DNA of 36,390 nucleotides from Diphasiastrum complanatum (taxonomy: Eukaryota > Streptophyta > Lycopodiopsida > Lycopodiales > Lycopodiaceae). Below, in pieces: positions 1 through 12,569 of the stretch; the stretch's first letter is position 1; each line of letters opens with the position of its first letter. The stretch is from assembly GCA_029204225.1 (NCBI GenBank), contig MU835782.1:1-36390 (forward strand), given 5' to 3'. Both the position numbers and the translations under genes were made by a program. The notes below the pieces were generated by a model. It saw only the letters and a list, made by a program, of their open reading frames with translations, had not been told where the DNA came from and searched no databases.

Positions 1-265
1 TACCCAATTTTCGTAGGCTTCAGGTAGACTCGATAATAGAGTCATGAGTGCATCAAAAATCTTCTATGACTGAGCCACTTGCAGTCATCTGCTCCATAAT
101 ATTTTTGAAAGTATTGAGGTGACTCGAAATACTATCTGCTTCAGACATTCTAAGGTTGAAGATTTTCTTCCTCAGATGGAGCTTGGATGTAACATCTCTA
201 ATGTCGTAGAGAGTTGCTAGGATGTCAGTCTGAGCAGGACGTATGTGGCTGATTTGAGTATCCAT
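1..265 (-). pseudogene. Ty1/copia gag fragment (UBN2-type), cut by window edge
   Basis: The minus-strand reading frame from 265 encodes a peptide with the spacing of the plant Copia gag (UBN2) domain: a Leu/Lys-rich helix followed by FNLRMSEADSISSHLNTF and then a Gln/Met/Gly segment. The pattern 'L..L...km.e..s...hl..f..i...m' is typical of this family. The frame breaks near position 52; a different frame then carries the expected continuation (SLPEAYENW) to the window edge. Gag would form the virus-like particle. The N-terminal half of the usual domain is missing between the first Met and the recognisable part, so this is a truncated, frameshifted relic. It lies just downstream, on its own strand, of a PBS and LTR, which supports the assignment. 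Confidence 0.7.
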
Positions 266-533
266 CTTATAAGCTTTCCATCAAGCTATAACATCAATAT
301 CTTTGGACCAAAGATGAAGGAAATAAAGAGATGTAAAAATCTTGATTTTCACACATGCGGAATTCCAGAATTCTGTACAATGTCAATTCTGATATGAAAA
401 TCTTGATTCTATCCTCTTTGATCCAAACACTTTTCAAGAAAAGGTAAAGAAAAGTCATAAGCAATTTTTTTTGCTTGAATTGTACTCAAAATTCTTTACA
501 CAATCAATGAGAATAGCATGCAAAGCTTAATTT

Positions 534-546
534 GGCTCTGATACCA
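534..546 (-). other. Primer binding site, initiator-Met tRNA type
   Basis: The minus strand reads TGGTATCAGAGCC, the usual plant retrotransposon primer binding site complementary to the 3' end of initiator methionine tRNA. It directly follows the proposed LTR end and lies 270 bp upstream of the gag fragment, the expected order for a minus-strand Copia element. Confidence 0.8.
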
Positions 547-1360
547 TGATGAAAATCTAGTAATTTCACATGTGTGGGGAACAATTCTAAAGTGTGAATG
601 ATCTTGTTAAGCTTTGTGTTTAGCACATAATCTATTTTAGATTGAATATCAAGATCTAGTACAAGAATTTATGGCCAAAGCACAATCTAGCATGCTAGAA
701 ATCAAAGAGTGATTGCTTTCAACATCAAAAGAGAAGAAGTACAAAGAATTTAATGCATTAGCATAGCCTCCTCCACGACTTAGAGAGAGAGAAATTCAAG
801 CATACAAGATGATAGATCCAAATTGACATGAAATAGCTTCAAAGCTTGGTTCTTCATAAAAAATTATGAGAGAGCTCACATACATCTATGGAGATTGGAG
901 TAGCTCGAGGGTAAAACCTTCTCTCTTCTACTTTCATCCACATCTAAAAAGTGATAACTAAAGAATTAGTGACATTTGTCACTTTACATGCATGCATATC
1001 TACCTACTTTTACCAGTGGCAATTTCTAAACTAGAATTATCCAAATCACTATGCATGTGTCCAATACACTTTGTGCATCCTTGCATGTCACTTTGGATCA
1101 CTTACAATCATTGCATGTGATATGCCACGAGTTTCTACAAGCCCATAATTGGCATTTCTATGTCTACATTCTATATGCATATTGTATTTGACCAACTAGT
1201 CTCATGAAACCATGTAGCTCGAGTTTGCTCTAGGCCAAATTTGGCATTTGCAATATGAAACATTACATACACATAGAAAAAACTTTTACTAAAGTCTAAA
1301 GTCAAGATAGATGATTTTTCATTTTCAACATCCCTGAGTGCAACTCCAATGGACTCATCA
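547..1360 (-). repeat. Probable 5' LTR of minus-strand Copia element
   Basis: The plus strand begins TGATGA immediately beside the PBS and ends TCATCA at 1355-1360, a perfect 6-bp terminal inverted repeat, giving a candidate LTR of 814 bp. The inner boundary is firm because it abuts the PBS. The outer boundary is inferred from the inverted repeat alone, since the partner LTR lies outside the window. No long ORF is present. Confidence 0.5.
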
Positions 1361-3460
1361 TCCACATATTATGCTCACCTGATGTCTCCAATCCTGGTCA
1401 CCATCCTGCTAGACAAGCCAATCTCCAGAGTATCACCCACTCCTCCTGGCTCCTAGCATCTGCTCACTCTCCCTAGCTATGTGCCACCCGACACTATGCC
1501 AACGCAAGGTCATCCATGGGTCGCCGCTCACGGGATCCCGAGACTAATATCGTCCTGATTGTACTGAGGTATATGCATCTGAGTGACTTCCTCTAGGCTT
1601 TTTGATCTCACCACCTATGGATCTAAACCATACAAGTTTCGACACTTGTACCAAGCCTAGACTCCTACAAATACAGCCAAATGGAATAAAGCTAGAGATA
1701 GCTTATCCATGCCCATGATGGTAGGTGCCTCCCCATCAATGCCAATGCCAATGACTGGCCCCCTGCTGTAATGCCAACCTGTACTCCCAAATGAGCACCC
1801 CATGAAGTCCTCGCCATCAGTGGCCCCCTCCAATAGATCGCTAGAAAAACACCCATCATAGTGTTTGCTCTCTGATCACACCCAACTGTGCAATCTCCAT
1901 CAACTCTCTAACCTAGAGCTGGCTCCCAAAGCTTCACGCTTTGCCCATGTGCATTTGTAGCTTTCTGATTCCATCATGAATCGCCATTGTAAGTCATGTC
2001 CATCCACAAACTCAAGTCCAATTTGAAATAGCTGCCCACTAATGATCATCCCATGTCATCCTACAATGTTATCCCTATCAAGTATTCCAATGCCATCACC
2101 AATCTTGAAGAAATCAAGCTAGCTCCAAGCTGCTTCTGTGAATGATCCCAAACCATTCCCTAAGAATACACTGAGATGTGAACTTTAAAGCCACTATCAA
2201 GTCCCTCACATGACTGTGCATGCCAATATCTCTCGAAGTGAATCTGTGCGATCTTCCATGGCCCAAACCAAATGATCTGCACTTTGCTATCACTAGAATT
2301 TGCATCCCTGATGCAATATTGATATGATAAATTGACTTGACTTAACCAAAATGGTAGTTGAAATGTATCTCCCTGATGACAAACCTGATAGACTACTCCA
2401 CAACTACTATGACTTAATCAAAATGACTTACCGACTGCAAAACTGCAAAATCATCACACTCACCACTCACCACGAGTATCCAAAGTGTGATCATTGTTTT
2501 TCATCTGTTGCATGTCCCACACACAGCTCATCCAACGCAAGTCCACTATCTTGCTAGCACTTTTCATTCTCTTGTCAATCTTCTAGGAAATCCTCCTGGA
2601 ACTACAATACTCTTGGCTTTATCTGCTCTGCTAGGTCTAGAACCATTTCAGTTTATAGGTATTGCAGCAATAGACTGGCTTGTGAATCTTTCTTCGTCTG
2701 ATTTGTCACTCGAATGAGGTGCGACTCAAACATCTTCATCTGAGTGTTCGTCCTCTACTCCCTCTGTCCCAAATCAGAATTTTCCAGGGAAGTTAAGCCC
2801 CAAATCCAGATTTTTTTTGGAGCCACAGTTCTGAAAGGCAGATAGCGAGGGTCTTCAAGGATCCAATCAGAAGTTTCCCACAGTTCCAACTCTTCAAATC
2901 TGAGTTTTGGAGACAGTTAGACCGCTACCCTGACAGCGAGGGAGGTCCTTGGCAGGCAGCTCAGCTTCTACGTTAGAAGAGTTTTGTGGATTCAATGACT
3001 TCCAACTAGCAACACCTCGCACTTCCATCACCTGTGACTGCCAATATGTGTGCACCTCCAAAGCTAGCCCATATTTCCCTCCGAACGAGAAATTTGCAAG
3101 CTACAGATGCATGTATCAATGTAGATATCACCTAAATTGACAATGCCACTGTTGATCATGCCTGTGAGAGCGTTCCTCCAAAATGCCACCTAACGTTGGT
3201 TGGTTTGAACTTCAAGAGTTGAACTTGATCACGAGAATTTTTCATCCGTAATCAACATACCATGCCTACCTCTCACCTGTGACTGGTTGCCCTCTCAAAA
3301 TTGTCGCCAATGATGAGTACTCATGCCACCAAATTGCACTTATGTCACCAAAACTAGCTTTCTCCACACAATTTCGCTATCATTCGTTTCCATATTGCAT
3401 TTATAGCTTCCAAACACTCTGTTACCCTGTTAGAAGTATGTAATAATGATTTCGAAGCGA
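1361..3460. other. No recognisable gene
   Basis: About 2.1 kb of moderately GC-balanced sequence with only short ORFs of 60-76 codons on both strands. I recognise no protein domain, RNA gene or element end. Possibly old retroelement or intergenic sequence. Confidence 0.4.
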
Positions 3461-4797
3461 TAATGCCTCAATGTACCGAAATATAACAAGTTTCACCAGC
3501 CACAAATTTTTTCAAATTTGGCCTTAACGCCTTTCTCCATGCTTTGTGATGTCCAGTTTTAGGGGTCATTGTGGCCCAAGGATGGCCAAAATAGGTGCCT
3601 TCTAGCCAAAGATAGGTTCTTCCAAATAATGTCTTGCAAAAATGAACTGGTTCTTCAATATGAAGATTTTTAATGAAGAGAAGTCCAATTTGAACTTCGG
3701 GTCCCTTCTGCCATTTCAATTAAAAAAATTTAATGCAAAATTTTCAAAATGGCCCTTCATGGCCCTTCGGGCCTTCTTCAAACCCATCCAGTGGTCCTTT
3801 TAGATCCAATGAACCACGTTAATGCCAATCAACGAGATCATGTCTGTTCATTACAATGGATCCAAACCTGACGATCTTGCGCAATTCTGTGCACCGAACC
3901 ACGCACTTCCAACCGCTGGAGGCCTAGAAACACTACGGCCCGTTCTTTGTTGGCTGCGTGTGGGCTCTCCGGCTCCTTCTCTTCTCACCTGTCCTCTGCT
4001 ATGTTGCTTCCAAGCTGGTTGTGGAAACTCTCTACAAAAACAGATTTGGTTCCCTTGCCTCCACGGCCGCCCATGGCCTATTGCCAACATCCTCACACAA
4101 CTAGGGTGCCTCCGGGCAGCTCTTCACAAACTCAAAAACATCTGCCTAAAGTGAAAGGTCAATGGTTTTTCTCATTAAAACCCTAGCAGCACATTTTTCA
4201 CCATAGCTGAGAAGAAAGTTAATTGCTCTTGATATGCTTCATGTCTGGCCTTGCCCTTCTGGCAATCACTTGGCCTTTCCTACTCAGTGCTAGGTAGCAA
4301 TTTACAGTGCTCAACTTATCGTTGAGTATGGATAAAGATCCATGGTTTTAAGTTTTTGCCCAACTAGACCACCTTTTGAAAATTCACAAACTACTCCTTT
4401 CTCCTCCCATCGTAAATGGATTTCAAAATCCTCTCACCTCTGAGATTCCACTACCTTATAACTCATTTTGATCTGCTCTGCTCCCCAAATGATGGAGTAC
4501 TTAGAGATATCCACACCCCAATTGATGGAGTACTCAGAGATATATGGCCAAATTTACGTCATAGCCACTTTCCAAAGGAATACACCATTTTGAGCAATTC
4601 ATTCGTGAATTCTCCCCAGAATTCACCTACAATGATCATTTTGATCTTCCTTGAAGCTTTGATCGAAGGAACTTTGTTGTCTCTTGCCATCCGGACCGCC
4701 GATATCTCTCTCTTGAGACGCTTTGAGTGCTATTTTTCTTGGTTAAAGACGTTATCCCATAGCTCCACCGGATCGGGCATACCTGCATCACTCTAAT
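3461..4797 (-). other. Internal/leader region of second Copia-type relic; no coding domain seen
   Basis: This stretch lies just downstream, on the minus strand, of the PBS at 4798-4809, so at least its right part (about 4400-4797) should be the untranslated leader and start of the internal region of that element. I see no gag, protease, integrase or RT motif on either strand. Unrelated open stretches of 80-126 codons occur but match nothing I know. A short internal duplication (TTGATGGAGTACT... and TGATGGAGTACT...) sits at about 4489-4545. It may be a truncated or non-coding derivative. Confidence 0.35.
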
Positions 4798-4809
4798 GCT
4801 TTGATACCA
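4798..4809 (-). other. Primer binding site, initiator-Met tRNA type (one-base variant)
   Basis: The minus strand reads TGGTATCAAAGC, one base different from the canonical TGGTATCAGAGC, directly adjoining an LTR terminus that begins TG on the plus strand. Confidence 0.7.
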
Positions 4810-5260
4810 TGTTAAAATCTTGTTAGGATCTAGTGTAGTATGCAGATCACATCAATCAATCACCATAGACACTCCTCACAAGCTCTAAAAGATGGCACAA
4901 CAAAAGCTGAAACTGTATTACCAAAGAAACTATACATATAGAGTATTCACAAACTACATGAAAAGATAGGTGTCCTAAAATTGGCCTACAACCTGATATG
5001 GCCAAATTCAACTGACAATTTGAGACATGTCCTCGAGTATAGCATATACTGTATATAACTCTATACAGCCTAATTTCTCCTATGTGTGGCTACTTGGCTA
5101 ACCCAAGTACTCGTCTACGGGATCAGTGCCCGACTGATATGACGATAGTGGGTCACGTCCCTGTAACAACCAAATATAGTAAATCTAATTAATTGTACAC
5201 TAATTATAGTATCACATTTGAAGCTTTTACTAATGAATCGGATCAAACTGATTTCTAACA
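4810..5260 (-). repeat. Copia-type LTR (5' LTR of a minus-strand element)
   Basis: The plus strand starts TGTTAAAATC beside the PBS and ends GATTTCTAACA at 5250-5260. The reverse complement of that end, TGTTAGAAATC, matches the start apart from one extra base, a good terminal inverted repeat, for a length of 451 bp. On the minus strand a TATA-like stretch (CTATATGTATAG) lies near 4931-4942. An alternative outer end, CTGTAACA at 5168, would give 359 bp but fits the inverted repeat less well. No second copy is in the window. Confidence 0.6.
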
Positions 5261-5327
5261 ATTAGATCAAATGGCATCCAAACCCTAGAAACCGAAGAAG
5301 AAAAAGTTGAAGAAAGCTATGTCCTAG

Positions 5328-5465
5328 ATGAAGGCTAAGAAAGAAAATCTTTGTTTCATTTGTAATAAGCCTAGACATATGATGAAGTTTTGTCCAAAGA
5401 GAAAGAAGCCCACAACACAGATGATTGAAATCCCAATGGGTAAAGGTAAACCTTTGGAACTTTAA
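5328..5465 (+). pseudogene. Gag zinc-knuckle fragment (Ty3/gypsy)
   Basis: A perfect CX2CX4HX4C motif (CFICNKPRHMMKFC) is encoded at 5352-5393 after a Lys-rich stretch. The motif binds zinc and the genomic RNA in retroelement nucleocapsids. The frame stops with TAA at 5463-5465, and the protease follows in another frame, so there is a frameshift between them. Confidence 0.8.
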
Positions 5466-5467
5466 CA

Positions 5468-5868
5468 TGTTTGATAGGGAGTGTGAATGTTCTTTTAGTT
5501 CTACTTCTTTCTTGCCTAATGAACTATTTCATTTAACATGCACAATTAAAGATCAAGAAGTAGGTATTTTATTAGACAATGGTTCTACTCATAATTTCAT
5601 TAATTTTCGTCTTGTGCAGAAACTCAGCTTGGCAACTGAAGTCAGTAATCATAGATACAGAGTTTATCTAGCTTCAGGGGCAGAGTTGGAGACTTGAAAC
5701 GTGAAAGTACCAAATCTCCCAATTTTGATACAAGGACATAGAGAATTAGTTAGTTTTCATGTTTTAGACCTAGCCCACACTGATTTAATTTTTGGTTACG
5801 AATGGCTATTTAGCAAATCACTTTCTCTGGCTATTGATTTTGAGAAACATGTTCTCACTTTCAAGTAG
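5468..5868 (+). pseudogene. Retroelement aspartic protease (Ty3/gypsy)
   Basis: The frame carries the active-site signature LLDNGSTHNFI, the D-S/N-G-(A/S)-T-H-x-F form usual in plant Ty3 elements, with Asn in the second position. It also carries the family's C-terminal pattern DLIFGYEWL. A premature TGA at 5695-5697 splits the domain, and the frame ends at TAG 5866-5868. The enzyme would process the Gag-Pol polyprotein; this copy cannot be made whole because of the internal stop. Confidence 0.8.
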
Positions 5869-6160
5869 GGTGATAAGGTAGTTACTTTATTTGGCTGCAA
5901 TTTTGTACATCAATAGGATGGAGTTTCTAAATTTTAATATAATGGAAGCACTCAATTTTTCACAGTATGAAGTTTTTTCAGTATTTTTACGGTCCCTTAC
6001 GGTCTGTTCAACTTCCCGTCGGAGACCGCAACCCTTACTCCTATGATTGCTTTGTTATTCCTATCATGGATGTTTTTTTATGTGTATCTAAATAGTTGTA
6101 AATTCTCTACAATTCTTAACTCGGTAAGTTTAGATCATGAACAAGCAATGTAAAAATTAG

Positions 6161-6582
6161 ATCATAAGTGAATTTAAAGATGTTTTTCCATCAGAATTAC
6201 CTCATGGTCTACCAGTATCTAGGTCAGTAGACCACATGATAGAGTTAATTATAAATAGTCAACCTATCTCTAGACAACCTTATAGGTTCTCTCAGAAAGA
6301 AGAGATAGAGATTTCAAACCAATAGAAAACTATATGAGGATGGGACATATCCAGCCCTAAAAATCACCATGGGATGCTCCTATTCTTCTGAAAGTGAAGA
6401 AAGATGGAGGTTTTCGGATGTGTGTGGATTACAAGGTGTTGAATAAGGTGACTATTAAGAATCAATATCTATTATCCATGATGGATGACCTTGTAGATCG
6501 CTTAGGTGGAACTAAATATTTCATTAGGATAGATCTCAGGATAGGGTACCATCAGATAAGAATGAAATTGAAAGATGTCTAG
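6161..6582 (+). pseudogene. Reverse transcriptase N-terminal half (Ty3/gypsy)
   Basis: The first frame has the entry motif FKDVFPSELPHGLP followed by the Asp-His and Pro-Tyr-Arg positions common to Ty3 RTs, and ends at a stop near 6325. A second frame (6394-6582) has KKDGGFRMCVDYKVLN and then FIRIDLRIGYHQIRMK, the RT motifs just before the catalytic box. The YxDD active-site block that should come next is absent; the sequence jumps to the post-catalytic LGHxI-like motif at about 6586. Confidence 0.85.
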
Positions 6583-7250
6583 TTTATTTCGGTCATAAAA
6601 TCACTGCTTATGGGATCAATGTTGATGAGGATAAAATCAAGATAGTGGTTGATTGGCCGATTTCACAAACCATGAGGCAAGTTAAATCATTTTTGGGATT
6701 TATGGTCTTCTTTTGGAGATTCATTGATGATTTTGCTAAAGTAGCAACACCGTTTAATAATCTGACAAAAGGGATTGTTAATAATAAAAAAAAAAAATTG
6801 ACCTAGTCCACCTATTGTTTGGAACGAGAAATTGAATCAGTGTTTTGATAAACTTAAATCTCTGGTTGTTTCAGCTCCAATGTTATAGATTGCAGATTCA
6901 GATTTACCTTACATCTAATTGATGCAAGTGATACTGCAATTGGAGAGGTTCTATCACAAAATGATAGGCCACTAGCATTTGAAAGAAAAAAATTCACTGG
7001 TCCTCAGTTGTTGCATTATACTATGCAGGAAAATGAATTATTTGTAGTTATCCATGAACTTAAAACATGGAGACACTACTTGTATGGTAGTAAGTTTATA
7101 GTGTACACATATCACCAACATTTTAAGTATTTTTGCAATCAGTATAATCTTTAGAGAGGAAAGCTTGATGGGCCAAATTGATGCAAGAATACAATCATGA
7201 AATCTGTTATATAAGAGGCAGTTTGAATCAAGTTGTAGATGCTCTTAGTC
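6583..7250 (+). pseudogene. RT connection and RNase H of the Ty3/gypsy relic
   Basis: FGHKITAYGI and KSFLGF...FIDDFAKVATP are the RT thumb/connection motifs. After an A-rich run at about 6784-6797, where the frame slips, comes RNase H: DASDTAIGEVLSQ, the Glu-containing helix (ENELFVVIHELKTWRHYL) and VYTYHQHFKYF, where a catalytic Asp is normally found (TDH) but Tyr is present. It ends with a degenerate form of the Gly-x-x-Asn-x-x-Ala-Asp-Ala-Leu-Ser-Arg tail (NQVVDALSRI). No integrase follows. Confidence 0.8.
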
Positions 7251-7416
7251 GGATAGGTGAACTGAATGAGTTTTCATTCACCCAGATTTCCACGGATAGG
7301 AACCTTTGTTGAGAATTTCGGAAGCTATCTTCACGGTACTGAGTATGCCTGCAAATTTTTGTCTAGAACTCATAAGCCAAACTAGTACCTTGGCTAATAG
7401 ACCCTCCAACTTAGCC

Positions 7417-7426
7417 TATAAAAGGG
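7417..7426 (+). promoter_or_regulatory. TATA-like box upstream of short ORF
   Basis: TATAAAAGGG lies 130 bp upstream of the first ATG of the ORF at 7547-7909. It could be a core promoter or part of a decayed LTR; nothing else confirms it. Confidence 0.35.
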
Positions 7427-7546
7427 CTAACTTTGAATTCATTTCTCACATGTGCTAACGAAGCTCTTGTGTTTTTTATCGACTTTGATACATCTGTCTC
7501 ACCCCGATCTACCATTTTACGTGATGTTCCAACCTCAACGGACATC

Positions 7547-7909
7547 ATGGCGCTTTCTAGCATGGGAAAACTGGCTGAATGGCTGAATCTAGTTGAGTCT
7601 TTTCTCAAGGTGATGGGTATTCATGCCATAGCCTTCTCAAACAAAATAAGTATGGAGTTCATTAGCATGGCCTTTCATACGTGGAATGAGGCCAAAGCTA
7701 AGTTTTATGTTACCTTTCAAGGAGTAGTGCACAAGGTGCGGGTCTCGGAAGCCGCCCTTGCTTCAATTGGCATTGTTTATGGACCTCACCCTGTTCCATC
7801 CCACAAACAGACAAACGTTGTCATAACACCTTTTGTTGACACTCAGGTCAACCAGTTTCACACAAACGATGGCTATCTCTTGGAATCCATTCGTGATCCT
7901 ACCCTATAG
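7547..7909 (+). CDS. Hypothetical ORF, possible plant transposon-protein-like fragment
   Basis: The frame is open from about 7415, with its first ATG at 7547, giving 120 residues. I do not recognise a firm family. The central part (EFISMAFHTWNE... then VRVSEAALASIGI, ending Gly-Pro) has the rhythm of the domain found in plant retroelement additional ORFs: a hydrophobic/aromatic segment, then a V-x-V-S-x-x-A-L-x-x-x-G-I segment. It is similar in layout to the N-terminal domain of the aORF inside the neighbouring element (13209-13751), on the opposite strand. It ends two bases before the left LTR, so it may have been cut by that insertion. It may equally be a chance ORF. Confidence 0.35.
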   Translation: MALSSMGKLAEWLNLVESFLKVMGIHAIAFSNKISMEFISMAFHTWNEAKAKFYVTFQGVVHKVRVSEAALASIGIVYGPHPVPSHKQTNVVITPFVDTQVNQFHTNDGYLLESIRDPTL

Positions 7910-7911
7910 GC

Positions 7912-10108
<2,197 letters not shown>

Positions 10109-12277
10109 TTATCAACCCTTAATCTGTTGTAGGACCCACTGCAACACCGGTGATGTCTTCCGCTTGGCACTTGGAAAAGCGTGGATTTTCGTTCGCTTTC
10201 GTAAAACCAGGTGCTTATTATCCGCAAAATTTATTCGTCGAAATTGGAAGTCTCCCAATTGGCTGCTACATACCAGCCCTCTTGAGCACTTCTTGTGAAT
10301 CCTGCTTGTCTCGTCGTCGTGTCGTTTGCTTTCGCTTGCTCATCTTTCGGCCCAGGGCTTCAAAAACTTGGAAGTAGAGCTTACTTCCGAAATTGAGGGC
10401 CCCCATATATTCTCTTATCTTTTCTACGAAGCCCATTTCCTGTCAGTCTTCCACCATGGTCACATAGCGTGACGACATGAAGGCCGCTCTGTAGTATACC
10501 TTGGCCATCATTTCATGGTCTTCTTCCAACTGGAGGGCGACATTTGAGTTGATTTTGATAGGCTCTAGGCCTCGATCCCAGTAACAATCTTGTTGCATCA
10601 GGAAGGCCATGGATATGCAATACTCGACACTTTCTTACACGCAAAGATCGGCACTTGATTTGTATTTATGTCCGAAGTCGAGTAACTGCAGCCTGAGATC
10701 ATCCGGGGAGGTTCTCTCTGAAATTTATGGAATGACTGGCCAGTTTACTAACTCCACTCGAGGCTTTTCCACCGGCCATGGGTTTTCGCATTTGAGTGGC
10801 ATGTAGAAAGGATCCACTCACTTCCTTGCCGGTGTCTTCAAATACTCTTGAAGTTGCCTGCTATCTTTCAGGACTTTAGTCCGCCATTCTGGCTGTGGTT
10901 GTAGCGCGGCAATGATCTCGGCCCTGGTGGAGTATTGGCTTTGATCAATGTCTTCTTTGCCTCCCCTCATGTTGGGAGGGTATTTCCTCTCAAATTTCTC
11001 TGACTCCCTTGTGTCGGCCAGTTTGCCTCTGGGCCTAGTAGGGGAAGTTGTCCTGCGCAGTTGGGATGGCCTTGCCAGATAATCATCTAAGGCCTTGGTG
11101 CCCGTATCTTTCTCTTTTGCTCGCTCACTTGTCGACAGCTCAGTTGCACCCATGTCTGGTCTAGACAAGAACCTTCTCATTTCTGGTTGGTCTGCCAAGA
11201 AGTCATCATCACCCCCCATGTCGGTGTTAGTTTCTGGAAGGTCGGGGATGGAATGATCTGGGGAGAGGGGTGTGGGGGTGATAGGTTTAGGAGGAGGCGA
11301 AATTTATAAGTTATACGCAGCACCGGGGGAGTGGAGTTGTTGGAGGAACTCGTCCCGTCGGGCTTTGTAAGTGTTAGCTGGACCTTTTGATGGGCCCATT
11401 ATTTTGCTAGGAGGTGATGAAGAGAGGGGAGATGGAAGAATTGGGTAAGTTGGAATGAATGTTTCAGAAAAATTAAATGCAGAGTAGGAGGAAGGGTTAA
11501 AGGTAAGAGGGAGTCAGGGAAAAGTCATGGAAGCAGCACCGGCTCTCTGGCCACCCGATCCTGAGCTACCGTCTGAAGGGTGGGTTTGCCCACCTTGATT
11601 TTCCTGCACCATCATTCCCATCATCATCCCGCGGTTTTGTTGATTGAGAACCTGCTTCTGCCTTGCACGCCGTGTCCCATAGTTGGTTCACCTTGTCCAA
11701 GACTTGTTGCAGGGCCTTCATAGTGTCTTCCAGCTGCTTCTGGGACTCCAAGATGATTTTCTCTTGTTTGGCCACAATGTTTTCAAAATTTCGCTTTTCG
11801 GCTTCCTATTTCTGGATTAGCCTTATGTATTTTTCCATCCGGATGGTGGAGACCTGTGGGGCCTAGAATTGAATGTCCTCGGGCTTGACTAGAGGTGCAA
11901 CGACTATCATTGCACTCGATGATCCATCTCGTACTTGGTCGATTTGGACCATCTGGTGCTTTAGTTGTTGCTGGACCTTTTTCAGAGTGGACTTCTGCCC
12001 GGCCATCACGGATTTAGTTTCCACTGTTTCTTTCTCTTTCTCTTTGACCAGCCTTTGATATTGCACGATCTCTTGGTCTTGATGCTGGACTCTGCTCTCG
12101 AGCATTTGGTGCTGGCTCACCAACCAATGCATGTGGTAGCTCGTTTTGAATAGGCCAATCATCGAGCGCTTGGCTGCTTCAGTGAGCTTTTCAGGGTTAG
12201 TGAGGGTTGGGTACTGATCTGGAGTGTGGGATGGTGAGGCTAAACCAAAAAATAAACGCGGTGTTAGAGCTGAAGAT

Positions 12278-12337
12278 GGAGGTGGAGGTGGAGGTGGAGG
12301 TGGAGGTGGAGGTGGAGGTGGAGGTGGAGGTGGAGGG
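12278..12337. repeat. (GGAGGT)n tract coding polyproline
   Basis: Hexanucleotide repeat GGTGGA on the plus strand, coding on the minus strand for a run of about 21 prolines within the aORF just before the coiled-coil segment. Confidence 0.9.
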
Positions 12338-12547
12338 GGTGAAGGGATGATGTTAGTGACTGTTGTGGTGGTGGTGGTTAGTGGAGGGGTCCGACTTCTT
12401 CCTGATTGTGTCCCCTTTTCTGGCTCGTCGTCGTTTATTTCCATCAGGTCCTCAGCATCAAAATATTGCGACGTGTCCAGTGTGTGGACTTGCTAGGCCT
12501 GTGGTTGTTGAGCCGCTTCTGTGTCTTGGGGACTGGATATCTCCACT

Positions 12548-12569
12548 CCCCCCCCCCCCCCCCCCCCCC
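12548..12569. repeat. C22 homopolymer within the aORF
   Basis: Twenty-two consecutive C on the plus strand. The aORF reading frame changes exactly here (glycine run on the minus strand), so tract-length change or a sequencing error explains the frameshift. Confidence 0.95.

Larger units (their letters stand above)
5261..7310 (+). mobile_element. Decayed Ty3/gypsy retrotransposon internal region
   Basis: In order on the plus strand: a gag zinc knuckle, an aspartic protease, the N-terminal half of reverse transcriptase, the RT connection and RNase H. The order protease-RT-RNase H with no intervening integrase is the Ty3/gypsy order. Its own LTRs, PBS and integrase are not seen. The left side is cut off by the Copia LTR ending at 5260. 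It is broken by frameshifts, premature stops and a deletion, and is surely dead. Confidence 0.85.

Noticed and set aside
3822-4186. Overlapping ORFs of 79-110 codons on both strands
   Set aside because: No recognisable domain, and the three overlapping frames look equally non-specific.
4170-4190. Telomere-like AAACCCTAG
   Set aside because: A single motif, common in plant promoters and leaders; no tandem array, so not an interstitial telomere.
4416-4796. 126-codon plus-strand ORF
   Set aside because: It is antisense to the leader of the Copia element whose PBS is at 4798-4809, contains an internal duplication, and matches no family I know.
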